Below the pieces are notes generated by a model, which had not been told where the DNA came from, did no database searches, and saw only the letters and a program-made list of their open reading frames with translations. DNA of 47,296 bases, taken from positions 1 to 47,296 of the IMG/VR virus record IMGVR_UViG_3300027720_000011; one strand, 5' to 3'. Of this stretch, positions 36,344 through 45,258 are shown piece by piece (the stretch's first letter is position 1; every line of letters begins with the position of its first letter). Source of the DNA: a virus. A program made the translations under genes and the position numbers.

Positions 36344-38179
36344 ATGTGGTACTCTCCAGATAAATATAATAAACCTAATTTAGTAGACACCAACAAAGAA
36401 CTACTAAAAATTGAGGGTCCAATGATGGATAAAGAAGCTAGAATAAGTCTAGCAAAATTTTTAAGGACAAATTTGGGAATTACAACTGAATTAATCAGCG
36501 GAATTAAACTCGCTCCATATCAAGAGATAACTTTAAAGGCGTTCTTTAATCGTAATTTTAATATGTGCATCTTTGGTCGAGGTTGTGGAAAAAGTTTCAT
36601 AGCTAGTGTTTATTGTTTTCTGCAGTGCATTTTTGAACCTAATTCTAAAATTTTAATAGCTGGCCCTACATTCAGAACAGCAAGAAATATATTTACTAAT
36701 CTTGAAAAAATAGTAAATAGTAAAGAAGCTCAATTATTGCAACAAGCTTTTGGAGTTAAAAGCAAAAGAAATGATTTATTCGAATGGCAAATCAATGGTG
36801 GAAACATAGTGGCTATACCTTTGAATGGTGAAAAGGTTCGAGGTTTCAGAGCAAATGTTCTTGTGTTGGATGAGTTTCTACTTATACCAGAAGACATAAT
36901 TAAAAATGTGCTTATGCCGTTCTTAGTCGCCCCACAAAACATGAAAGAAAGAATTCAAATAAGAGAGATGGAGGATAAACTTATCTCTGAAGGATTGATG
37001 AAGCATGAAGATAGAATGGTTTTTCCAAATAAATCTAAAATGATAGCTTTATCTTCTGCTAGTTATACATTTGAAAATTTATATAAAACTTATAAGGAAT
37101 GGATCTCAAATATCTACTCTGAAGATCAAGTAAAAGATGCTACATATTTTGTAAGCCAAATGGGATATGATTCACTGCCAGAAGAAATGATCGATAAGAC
37201 TATTATAGAAGAAGCTCAAGCTGGTGGATTAAGTCATAGTGGATTTTTAAGGGAATACTGTGCTCAATTTACAGATGGTAGTGATAGTTATTTTTCAGCA
37301 AAAAAAATGCATGAATGTACTATACCTGATGGCGAATCTCCTACTTCTAAAATATATGGAGATAAAGACAAAAAATATATAATAGCTATTGATCCAAGTT
37401 TCAGTAATAGTCCAAGCTCTGATTATTTTGCTATGAGCGTACTTGAACTAGACGAAGAGAAAAAAGATGCAACTATAGTCCATTCTTATGCAGTAGCTGG
37501 TGGAGATCTTAAAGACCATATTTTATATTTTCATTATTTGATGACTAACTTTAATGTGGAAATGATTATTATTGATAATGCTGGATATCAATTCATTGAT
37601 TCAGCAAATGAAAATGAATTATTTAAAAAATCAAATATTGATCTTAAATTTTTTGATGTTAATTCAGATGCAGAAGGAACAGAATATGATCTAATGTTGA
37701 AAGATGCAAAAAGACAATTCAATAAAGAAACTAAAAGAATATGTTTCAAGCAAGTGTTTACTATAGAATTTATTCGTAAAGGCAATGAATACCTTCAAGC
37801 AAGTATAGATCATAAGAAAATATGGTTTGCTAGTCGTATATCTGCAAATGGAGATTCGTTTGGAAGAGTAACTGGTCATAATATTAATATAGAAAACACT
37901 GGATTTGATAATTTAATTGATTTTGTTGAGAACCAAGATGATATGATCTATGGTACAAAGAAAGAATGTAGTTTAATAGAGATAAGAAGCACCAGCCGAG
38001 GACTTCAATCTTTCGATTTGCCTCAACACTTAAAAAGAAATACTAGCGCTACTCGAGCAAGAAAAGATAGATATACAGCTCTTATGCTAGGTAATTGGGC
38101 TAGTAAGATATACTTTGATTTAATTAAAGTAGAGAATAAATTAGAAAATGATACATTTACTCCTATAATGTTAAAATAG
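36344..38179 (+). CDS. terL: Terminase large subunit
   Basis: A 611-residue packaging motor (T4 gp17 is 610). ATPase: FGRGCGKS (77-84) is a Walker A variant, VLVLDEF (171-177) Walker B, and ALSSASY resembles the coupling motif C. Nuclease: IAIDPSFS (about 346) and IIIDNAG (about 409) supply metal-binding aspartates of the RNase H fold; a late Asp lies in NTGFDNLIDF. It packages DNA through the portal encoded next. Confidence 0.85.
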   Translation: MWYSPDKYNKPNLVDTNKELLKIEGPMMDKEARISLAKFLRTNLGITTELISGIKLAPYQEITLKAFFNRNFNMCIFGRGCGKSFIASVYCFLQCIFEPNSKILIAGPTFRTARNIFTNLEKIVNSKEAQLLQQAFGVKSKRNDLFEWQINGGNIVAIPLNGEKVRGFRANVLVLDEFLLIPEDIIKNVLMPFLVAPQNMKERIQIREMEDKLISEGLMKHEDRMVFPNKSKMIALSSASYTFENLYKTYKEWISNIYSEDQVKDATYFVSQMGYDSLPEEMIDKTIIEEAQAGGLSHSGFLREYCAQFTDGSDSYFSAKKMHECTIPDGESPTSKIYGDKDKKYIIAIDPSFSNSPSSDYFAMSVLELDEEKKDATIVHSYAVAGGDLKDHILYFHYLMTNFNVEMIIIDNAGYQFIDSANENELFKKSNIDLKFFDVNSDAEGTEYDLMLKDAKRQFNKETKRICFKQVFTIEFIRKGNEYLQASIDHKKIWFASRISANGDSFGRVTGHNINIENTGFDNLIDFVENQDDMIYGTKKECSLIEIRSTSRGLQSFDLPQHLKRNTSATRARKDRYTALMLGNWASKIYFDLIKVENKLENDTFTPIMLK

Positions 38180-38188
38180 GTGTAATTT
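38157..38188 (+). promoter_or_regulatory. Inverted repeat with TGTAA element before the portal gene
   Basis: TTACTCCTAT (38157-38166) pairs with ATAGGTGTAA (38176-38185) except for one T/T mismatch, with 9 nt between. The right arm contains the TGTAA-class element (TGTAATTT, 38181-38188), 16 nt before the portal ATG. It overlaps the terminase stop. It may be a late promoter, a terminator-like hairpin, or both. Confidence 0.4.
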
Positions 38189-38204
38189 CTAAAAATAATC
38201 AAAA

Positions 38205-40085
38205 ATGACTAAAAAACCCCAAAAAGACGAAAAAATAACTAATTTTACAACTACCGAATCTGAGCCATTAATGGCTTTAGGTGGTCTAAAAGAAGCAAAA
38301 GCTTCTGATAAGGCTCGTAGAAATAGAGCTGGTACTATTGAGAGAACTGATAAGTACTCTAATATATCTAATGGTCTAATACCTTTTAATCGTGCTACCA
38401 CAAATATATATAGTTCATCTAACATGGATATCAGAGATGCTGTAATATTGTGTCAAAAATGCTATTATAATTTTGCTATATTTAGAAACACAATAGATTT
38501 AATGACAGAATTTAGTTCTAGTAAAATTTATTTCAAGAATGGTAGCAAAAAGAGCAGAGACTTTTTTGAAGCTCTATTTGATAAAATTAATTTGTGGTCT
38601 TTTCAAGATAAATTTTTTAGAGAATACTATCGCTCTGGAAATGTATTTATTTATAGATTTGACACAAATATTAAAGAAGATGATTTAATAAAAATTACTC
38701 AAACTTTTGGGATAAGCAAAGCTGCATCTGTTACTCTTCCTGCTAGATATATTATTATTAATCCTGCTGATGTACAAATTGGTGGAAACATTAGTTTTGT
38801 TACAAACACATTTTATAAAGTGTTAAGTGATTACGAACTAGAAAGATTAAGAAATCCTAGAACAGAAGAAGATAAGGAAGTTTATAATTCTTTACCAGAA
38901 GATGTAAAACAAAATATACAAAAGAAAACAAGCTCTGCTATCATGCCACTTGACACTGCAAGATTAGTTGCTGTTTTTTATAAAAAACAAGATTACGAGC
39001 CATTTTCTGTTCCTATGGGTTATCCAGTTCTAGAAGATATAAATGCTAAAGCTGAGATGCGTAAAATGGATATGGCTGTAACAAGAACTACTCAACAAGC
39101 TATTCTTCTTGTAACTATGGGCACAGATCCTGAAAAAGGCGGAGTTAATCAAAAGAATTTAGAAGCAATGCAAAGCTTGTTTCAAAATGAAAGTGTTGGA
39201 AGAGTATTGATAGCAGACTATACGACAAAGGCTCAATTTGTTATTCCAGCTATCGGTGATATTCTTGATCCTAAAAAATATGAAGTTATTGATAGAGACA
39301 TTCAAATGGGATTAAACAATATACTAATTGGAAGCGAAAAATTCGCTAATCAAACTATAAAAGTTCAAGTATTCATTGAAAGATTAAAGCAAGCTAGAGA
39401 AGCATTTATAAATGAATTTTTGTTTCCAGAGATTGTGAGAATAAGCAAGAGTCTTGGATTCAAGAACTATCCAACACCATACTTTGAAGATATTGATCTT
39501 AAAGATGATATTCAATATTCTAGAGTTTACAACAGACTAATGGAACTTGGAATATTAACTCCAGAAGAAGGCCTTACAGCTATTGAAACTGGTCGTCTTC
39601 CAGATCCAGAGTCATCATTAGAAAGCCAAAAGAAATACAAAGAGTTAAGGGATCAAGGATATTATACTCCTTTGATTGGCGGTAGCCAACCTCAAGGTGG
39701 CCGACCAGTCGGAAGTGGATCACCTCAAACAACAAAAAATATTAGTCCAATTGGAACTGGTCCTCAATCAAAAGCAGAATTTAGCGCTAAAAAAGTATCT
39801 GAAAATTTTTCTATCGCTTCGAAACTAGAAGATCATGTCTCAGATTTAATTAAACAAAAATTTAATATCAAAAAATTAAATAAACAACAAAAAACTATAG
39901 CTAATGATATTTCTAAAATGGTTATTAGCAATGAGAATACAGAAAATTGGATACAAAGCGCTGCTAGTTATGTTGAGAATCCAATTGATAAGAATCAAGA
40001 TAATATAAAAGAAGTTTTAGAAATTGCAGAGAATCATCAAGTAGATTTTTATATCGCTAGTATTTTAAGAAATAGTAAAATTTAA
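38205..40085 (+). CDS. Portal protein
   Basis: A 626-residue protein directly after the large terminase, the standard place of the portal. AVILCQKCYYNFAIFRNTID, then FREYYRSGNVFIYRFD are typical of phage portals; the later Pro/Gly-rich stretch (IGGSQPQGGRPVGS) and the helical C-terminus also fit. It forms the dodecameric DNA channel of the head. No capsid or protease gene follows in this window; instead the next genes are on the other strand, so the rest of the head genes lie elsewhere. Confidence 0.75.
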   Translation: MTKKPQKDEKITNFTTTESEPLMALGGLKEAKASDKARRNRAGTIERTDKYSNISNGLIPFNRATTNIYSSSNMDIRDAVILCQKCYYNFAIFRNTIDLMTEFSSSKIYFKNGSKKSRDFFEALFDKINLWSFQDKFFREYYRSGNVFIYRFDTNIKEDDLIKITQTFGISKAASVTLPARYIIINPADVQIGGNISFVTNTFYKVLSDYELERLRNPRTEEDKEVYNSLPEDVKQNIQKKTSSAIMPLDTARLVAVFYKKQDYEPFSVPMGYPVLEDINAKAEMRKMDMAVTRTTQQAILLVTMGTDPEKGGVNQKNLEAMQSLFQNESVGRVLIADYTTKAQFVIPAIGDILDPKKYEVIDRDIQMGLNNILIGSEKFANQTIKVQVFIERLKQAREAFINEFLFPEIVRISKSLGFKNYPTPYFEDIDLKDDIQYSRVYNRLMELGILTPEEGLTAIETGRLPDPESSLESQKKYKELRDQGYYTPLIGGSQPQGGRPVGSGSPQTTKNISPIGTGPQSKAEFSAKKVSENFSIASKLEDHVSDLIKQKFNIKKLNKQQKTIANDISKMVISNENTENWIQSAASYVENPIDKNQDNIKEVLEIAENHQVDFYIASILRNSKI

Positions 40086-40621
40086 TCTCCTGGATAGACG
40101 CATATATCATCATTTAAGATGATAGTAAAATCTATAGGATAATCTTCTTTTTCTCCAGCTTCTCTTTTCCTATTATTTGATGCATCTGTTATAGCTTTTA
40201 ATTTTAATATATCGTCTCTAGAATAAATTTTAGGTCCATAGTACATCCATTTATTTTCTGGTTCATCCCAAAAAGCAAAGGCTCCGATTAAATTATATTT
40301 TTTAATGTATTGTTCGTATTTATTTGCAATTGGTGATTGCCATTGAAGTTTCTCTTTATTAAATGTCCATGATGGAAAAGGTTGTACATCTATAAAAGCA
40401 TCTAATTCTGAATCATAAATAGTTGTATTAATGGAAGGAAATTTATTTCTAAATGTAGAGTTCCAAGAGCATTGTATCCATTTTCCTGGAACTAAAGAGT
40501 TACAAAATGTGATTCCTATATTTTCATTTTCTTTGCCATAAGGATCTAAAATAGAATCATTATCTACTTTAATTATATTTATGACTATGTTTTTTTCATT
40601 TAATTGAGCAAAATGTGCCAT
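40082..40621 (-). CDS. Conserved phage tail-associated protein (MAHFA type)
   Basis: A 179-residue protein; MAHFAQLNEKNIVINIIKVD and WIQCSWNSTFRNK, then AFIDVQPFPSWTFNKEKLQW match a family known from cyanophages (M-A-H-F-A, then P-Q-P-F-x-S-W), usually near tail-fibre genes. AGAGGAT lies before the ATG, a rare clear ribosome site. The exact place in the particle is unknown. Its stop overlaps the portal stop on the other strand. Confidence 0.7.
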   Translation of the reverse strand: MAHFAQLNEKNIVINIIKVDNDSILDPYGKENENIGITFCNSLVPGKWIQCSWNSTFRNKFPSINTTIYDSELDAFIDVQPFPSWTFNKEKLQWQSPIANKYEQYIKKYNLIGAFAFWDEPENKWMYYGPKIYSRDDILKLKAITDASNNRKREAGEKEDYPIDFTIILNDDICVYPGD

Positions 40622-40633
40622 ATAAAAATCCTC

Positions 40634-41602
40634 TTAATCAAATCTAAAAGTGCCAGCAGCTGTGAACACATGATAAGACGTATCACTAGCAGCATGATAT
40701 GTAATATTATTTCCACCAACACCCACTATAGTACCTGTATACCTAACCACTACAACTCCTGCTTTAGATGCCGAGCTTAGTCTTGATCCAGCGCCATACA
40801 TTCTTCCTTCATTGCTACCGCCACCTCCTCCAGCACCAGTGCCTCCACTGCCATGCTGTGAGCCTCCTCCAGAACCAACATGTGTAGTTACAGTATTCCA
40901 ACCTGCAACAGTTGCATTAAAAGGAGGAACAGCTTTGGTGTTCGCGTCTAATGCGTAACCATTTCCATATCCAGAAGTTTCATTATTACTACCATCTACT
41001 CCTCTTTCTGCATAACCTCCTCCGCCACCAGATAAATAAGGATAATTACCATAATCTCTTCCATAACCACCTCTCTGTCCTTGAACTATATTATAAGTGC
41101 CTTGTCCTGCAGTAGGATTTGTATATCCACTTCCTGGGCTACCAGAACTACCTCTGCATGGATTACCAGATCCACCACCTGATCCACCCGTAGAGCCTGG
41201 TGAAGAACCACAATATCCAAGTCCACCAGCACCACCTCCTTTGGCTATGTAATTTGCAGTAAATTGACTATCACCTCCACTAGCAGTAGTTGATGCTGCT
41301 CCAATCGTAATAGCATAGTTGGTTGCAGCTACTGGAGTCAGTGTGAACCAAGGTAATACTCCTCCACCTCCTCCACCACCCGCGCCACTGCCACCACCAC
41401 CAGCTACAACAAGCACTTGCATAGAGCTTGGCATTCTACTTTTACCATAACCATCGCTCATCGAGATTGTGCTTCCATCTGTGGTCACTTTAAATAAAGT
41501 TCTTAGATTGCTTTGATTAAGAGAAATTAAAAGTGTTCCAGCTAATCCAAGTTCTACATTAACATTATTTAAACTAATTGGTCCAGAAGATGGCAAAGGC
41601 AT
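40634..41602 (-). CDS. Glycine-rich tail fibre protein
   Basis: A 322-residue protein that opens MPLPSSGPISLNNVNVELG and has QVLVVAGGGGSGAGG, later glycine-rich tracts and an end YHVFTAAGTFRF. The opening (P-x-S-G-x-I-S-x-x-x-V/I-N) and the poly-glycine body are typical of cyanophage and pelagiphage tail-tip or receptor-binding proteins, in which polyglycine helices present loops. A CATAAATA element precedes the ATG. Confidence 0.75.
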   Translation of the reverse strand: MPLPSSGPISLNNVNVELGLAGTLLISLNQSNLRTLFKVTTDGSTISMSDGYGKSRMPSSMQVLVVAGGGGSGAGGGGGGGVLPWFTLTPVAATNYAITIGAASTTASGGDSQFTANYIAKGGGAGGLGYCGSSPGSTGGSGGGSGNPCRGSSGSPGSGYTNPTAGQGTYNIVQGQRGGYGRDYGNYPYLSGGGGGYAERGVDGSNNETSGYGNGYALDANTKAVPPFNATVAGWNTVTTHVGSGGGSQHGSGGTGAGGGGGSNEGRMYGAGSRLSSASKAGVVVVRYTGTIVGVGGNNITYHAASDTSYHVFTAAGTFRFD

Positions 41603-41608
41603 AAAATT

Positions 41609-42838
41609 TTATTTATGTTTTAGTTTTTCTATCTCTAGAGAAAGTTCTTTAATAGCCTCTATCAATAAAGGTATTAATTTTTCGTAATAGACTGTTTTAT
41701 AATTTTCTCCTGTTTTAGAAATTGTTTTACCTGTCGAATCAGTTGAGCAATCAATTGGAGCTAAAGTAACAATTTCTGGTAATATTTTTTCTACTTCTTG
41801 AGCGCTAATTCCAACTTGTAATGAATCATTATTATAACCAAGTTCTTTGGCTTTAGAATTTTCTTTGTAGTAATAGCCATTTAAAGAATTGACTTTTTCT
41901 AATGCATTTGATATTTTACCTATAAAATCTTTAAGACGTTCATCTGAATAGTAAGCTGTAATATTATTGGTTGCTCTAATTTCGCCAGCTGTGCCACTTG
42001 ATGCTGTACCAACACCAAGAGAGTTTACTTGATAATTATTACCAGTCGCCAAAGCATTTGCTGTTGTAGCTGTTGTAGCCGTTGTAGCATTCCCACTTAA
42101 TGAAGCAGTAATAGTTCCAGCGCTAAAATTGCCACTAGCATCTCGTGCAACAATTGCAGAAGCAGTATTAGCGTTTGTTGCAGTCGTGGCGCTATTAGAG
42201 ACTTTGAGTGCGGTACTTATGGTTGCTAGTTTGGTATCAACTATAGCAGCAGATGCGCTAATGTCAGCGTTAACTATGCTAGTGCCAAGAGATAGTTTGC
42301 TGTAAGCTATAGCAGCAGTTGCGCTAACATCAGCGTTAACTATGCTAGTACCAAGAGACAGCTTGCTATAAGCGATAGCAGCAGTTGCGCTAATGTCAGC
42401 GTTAACTATGCTAGTACCAAGAGACAGCTTGCTATACGCGATAGCTGCAGCACTATCTACGTTAGCATTGGTTATAAAACCCCAAACTGGAGCTGCGTCT
42501 CCAGCGCTTTTTAAAACGTGAGCAGTTGTTCCATAATTAGCTGCTCCACCAAAAGCAATTCCGCCGTTTGGTGTTATCCTAAATCTTTCACTACCAGCAG
42601 TATCTATACTAACTGCGTCACTAGTAACAAATCTTATAAATGTGTTAGTATCTCCAGCGTGAATAATTTTATCAGTAATTGTAACATCTCCATTTACCTC
42701 GAATAAAGTGCTAGCAGAAATAGTATTAATTCCAACGTTACCACTATTTGTTATAAACAATCTGCTAACTCCTGCTGTAGTTAAATCTAAACCAGTTAAT
42801 GAGCTATTTAGGCTCTCTACTTGAAGTGTTCTTGCCAT
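41609..42838 (-). CDS. Tail fibre with C-terminal S74 intramolecular chaperone
   Basis: A 409-residue fibre. Its middle has three copies of a 22-residue repeat (AIAYSKLSLGTSIVNAD, then SATA). The C-terminal 110 residues carry a Peptidase_S74-like chaperone domain: YYSDERLKDFIGKI (with the S-D-x-R-L-K hallmark), VGISAQEVEKILPEIV and YYEKLIPLLIEAIKEL. Such domains help trimer folding and are often cut off at the serine. It is first in the minus fibre operon; a TGTAA element lies 5 nt before the ATG. Confidence 0.82.
   Translation of the reverse strand: MARTLQVESLNSSLTGLDLTTAGVSRLFITNSGNVGINTISASTLFEVNGDVTITDKIIHAGDTNTFIRFVTSDAVSIDTAGSERFRITPNGGIAFGGAANYGTTAHVLKSAGDAAPVWGFITNANVDSAAAIAYSKLSLGTSIVNADISATAAIAYSKLSLGTSIVNADVSATAAIAYSKLSLGTSIVNADISASAAIVDTKLATISTALKVSNSATTATNANTASAIVARDASGNFSAGTITASLSGNATTATTATTANALATGNNYQVNSLGVGTASSGTAGEIRATNNITAYYSDERLKDFIGKISNALEKVNSLNGYYYKENSKAKELGYNNDSLQVGISAQEVEKILPEIVTLAPIDCSTDSTGKTISKTGENYKTVYYEKLIPLLIEAIKELSLEIEKLKHK
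42238..42446 (-). repeat. 66-nt tandem coding repeats in the tail fibre gene
   Basis: Three nearly identical 66-nt blocks (22 codons each) encode the repeated fibre shaft motif. Near identity at DNA level suggests recent duplication; the number of units may vary among relatives. Confidence 0.65.
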
Positions 42839-42843
42839 AATTA

Positions 42844-42853
42844 TTATTACACC
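42844..42853 (-). promoter_or_regulatory. TGTAA-class element upstream of the tail fibre operon
   Basis: On the minus strand GGTGTAATAA (42853-42844), 5 nt before the ATG at 42838. Immediately upstream is TATTTATA; the sequence is shared in form with the portal, PhoH and LRR upstream regions. Confidence 0.45.
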
Positions 42854-42890
42854 TATAAATACTTTATATTAAAAAGACTATAAAAAATAA

Positions 42891-42898
42891 TATTTATA
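42891..42898 (-). promoter_or_regulatory. TATAAATA (T4 late-promoter-like) element
   Basis: On the minus strand TATAAATA (42898-42891), 52 nt before the fibre ATG. A second copy, on the plus strand, is at 42854-42861. Such eight-mers are recognised by gp55 in T4, but in AT-rich DNA they also occur by chance. Confidence 0.3.
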
Positions 42899-42969
42899 CA
42901 CAAGAATATGTAATTTATTCATTTATTCACATTCAAGTAAGTTTTTTCTTTTATATGTCTTAAGAATGA

Positions 42970-42977
42970 TGTAATAT
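42970..42977 (+). promoter_or_regulatory. TGTAA-class element upstream of nrdA
   Basis: TGTAATAT, 18 nt before the nrdA ATG. Related to the elements before the portal and tail fibres; weaker 5' match (GATGTAA rather than GGTGTAA). No clear TTGACA/TATAAT pair is seen here. Confidence 0.35.
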
Positions 42978-42995
42978 AGAGTCTAGTCTTTTGAT

Positions 42996-45254
42996 ATGAA
43001 TAAAAACATTTTAGTAAAAAAACGTAACGGAACTTCTGAAAAATTTGATATAGAAAAAATCAATAAAGTTATTAAATGGGCAATTGAAGGTTTATCTGGA
43101 GTAAGTCTCACAGATATAGAAATCAATGCTAAGATTAATATGCATGAAGGAGTTTCAACAGAAGAAATTCATAAGCTTATAATTGAGAGCGCAGCAAACT
43201 TGATCACTATTGAAAATCCAAACTATCAATATGTTGCTAGTAGGTTACTAAACTACCAATTGCGTAAAGATGTATGGAAAGGCAAGCATGCACCACGACT
43301 AATAGAATTTATACAAAATAGTATAAAAAATAAAATTTATGATCCTATATTATTAGAAAAATACACTGATGACGAAATAAATAAAATGGGAGAATTTATT
43401 GACCATGATAGAGATTTTATATTCACTTATGCTGGAATCAAACAACTTTGCGATAAATATTTAATTAAAAATAGAACAAATGGTGTGATCTATGAAACAC
43501 CACAATTTGCTTACTTATTAATATCTGCTTATGCTTTTATAAATCATCCAATAGAGACAAGAGTTAATTATGTAAGAAAATTCTATGATGCTATTAGTAA
43601 GCATAAAATTAATCTTCCAACCCCAATTATGGCTGGAGTAAGAACTAGTAGCAGAAATTATGCTAGTTGTTGTCTTATCGGAGTCGATGATACAAGAGAG
43701 AGTATTACTGCTAGTGCTACTGCTGTGAGTATGGCTACTGCTAATAGATGTGGTATTGGAATTGATGTGAGTAAGATTAGAGCTATAGGTTCTCCAATTA
43801 AAAACGGAGAAGTTGTTCATACTGGTTTAATTCCATTCTTGAAAATCTATGAAAGTAGCGTAAAAGCTTGGCAACAGAATGGATTGAGGGGTGGTAGTGC
43901 AACTTGTAATATTCAATGGTGGCACTATGAGATTGAAGATATTATAGTATTAAAAAATAATGCTGGCACAGATGATAATCGAGTTCGTAAACTTGATTAT
44001 ACTGTTGGTATGAGTAAACTATTTTATGATAGAGTATTAAAAGATGAAGATATTACATTATTTAATAACTCTGAAGTCCCAGAACTTTATGAAGCTTGGG
44101 GAACAAAAGATTTTGATAAGATTTATAAAGAGTGTGAATCTAAAAGATTAAAAATAAAAAAGAAAGTATCTGCTCGCAAATTGTTTTCTCTTATAGTTAA
44201 AGAAAGAGTCGAAACAGGCAGAATTTATATTTTAAATGTTGATCACGCTAACGATCATGGAGCTTGGCTAGACAAAGTAACAATGAGTAATCTGTGTACT
44301 GAAGTCATTCATCCTACTATTCCATTAAATGATTATAATGATAAAGATGGTGAAATTGGAATGTGTATTCTTTCAGCAGTAAATATGTTAGAAATTAAAA
44401 ATTGGCAAGATCTTGAAAAGACCTGCGATCTTATCGTAAGATTTCTAGAAGAAATCATTGACATTCAAGACTATTTTAATATTGCTGCTGAGAATTTTGC
44501 TAAAAAACGTAGAAGTTTAGGGATTGGAATTACAAACCTTGCAGCTTATCTAGCTAAAAATGAATTAAAATATAGCTCTGATAAAGCTTTATCAGTCCTT
44601 GATGAATGGATGGAGCATTTCCAATACTATCTTCTCAAGTCTAGTCTTGAAATAGCTAAAGAAAAAGGCAGGTGTGAAAAATTTGATAGAACAAAATATT
44701 CTAAAGGTTTATTACCAATAGATACATACAAAGATAAATTAGATGAAATTGTTAAAAGAAAATTATCTTTAGATTGGGATCAGTTAAGAAAAGACATAAA
44801 AGAGTTTGGACTAAGACACTCTACACTTTCGTCTTGTATGCCTTGCGAAAGTAGTTCAGTTATTCAATGCTCTACAAATGGTGTTGAACCAATTCGTAGT
44901 CTTATGACTTACAAGACTAGTAAAATGGGCAAACTTCCAGTTATGGTTCCAGGCATCGGAAAATATGAAGAGAACTATGAACTAGCTTATGATCTCAAAG
45001 ATAACATTGGACTATTAAAAATCAATGCTGTTATTCAAAAATATATTGACATGGCTATATCAACTAATGTATACTACAATTATAGTCATTATGAGAATAA
45101 CATATTGCCAGATTCTAAAGTCATGAAAGAAATAATGTATGCATATAGTCTTGGCTTAATAAGCTTATATTATAATAACACAGATGATGGTGATAAAGAA
45201 CAATCTATGACTCAAAAAGAAGATGATTGTGCTAGCGGAGCGTGTAAATTATAG
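42996..45254 (+). CDS. nrdA: Ribonucleoside-diphosphate reductase alpha subunit, class Ia
   Basis: A 752-residue RNR large subunit. The N-terminal ATP-cone (ILVKKRNGTSEKFDIEKINK, about 4-23 and on to about 90) gives allosteric control. Active-site cysteines are visible in NYASCCLIGVDD, SNLCTEVIHP and GMCILSAVNM; the C-terminal thiol pair is CASGACKL. It reduces NDPs to dNDPs with NrdB, encoded 4 nt downstream. Confidence 0.92.
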   Translation: MNKNILVKKRNGTSEKFDIEKINKVIKWAIEGLSGVSLTDIEINAKINMHEGVSTEEIHKLIIESAANLITIENPNYQYVASRLLNYQLRKDVWKGKHAPRLIEFIQNSIKNKIYDPILLEKYTDDEINKMGEFIDHDRDFIFTYAGIKQLCDKYLIKNRTNGVIYETPQFAYLLISAYAFINHPIETRVNYVRKFYDAISKHKINLPTPIMAGVRTSSRNYASCCLIGVDDTRESITASATAVSMATANRCGIGIDVSKIRAIGSPIKNGEVVHTGLIPFLKIYESSVKAWQQNGLRGGSATCNIQWWHYEIEDIIVLKNNAGTDDNRVRKLDYTVGMSKLFYDRVLKDEDITLFNNSEVPELYEAWGTKDFDKIYKECESKRLKIKKKVSARKLFSLIVKERVETGRIYILNVDHANDHGAWLDKVTMSNLCTEVIHPTIPLNDYNDKDGEIGMCILSAVNMLEIKNWQDLEKTCDLIVRFLEEIIDIQDYFNIAAENFAKKRRSLGIGITNLAAYLAKNELKYSSDKALSVLDEWMEHFQYYLLKSSLEIAKEKGRCEKFDRTKYSKGLLPIDTYKDKLDEIVKRKLSLDWDQLRKDIKEFGLRHSTLSSCMPCESSSVIQCSTNGVEPIRSLMTYKTSKMGKLPVMVPGIGKYEENYELAYDLKDNIGLLKINAVIQKYIDMAISTNVYYNYSHYENNILPDSKVMKEIMYAYSLGLISLYYNNTDDGDKEQSMTQKEDDCASGACKL

Positions 45255-45258
45255 CCCT

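Noticed and set aside
42518-42706. Plus-strand frames opposite the tail fibre and other large genes
   Set aside because: They are low-complexity shadows of the S/T/A-rich fibre codons on the other strand, without starts or promoters.
42854-42861. Plus-strand TATAAATA as an nrdA late promoter
   Set aside because: It is 134 nt from the nrdA start with an intervening TGTAA element, and AT-rich octamers are expected by chance.
45223-45258. Upstream ATG for nrdB at 45223
   Set aside because: It lies inside the end of nrdA and adds residues (VLAERVNYSP) that do not belong to NrdB.
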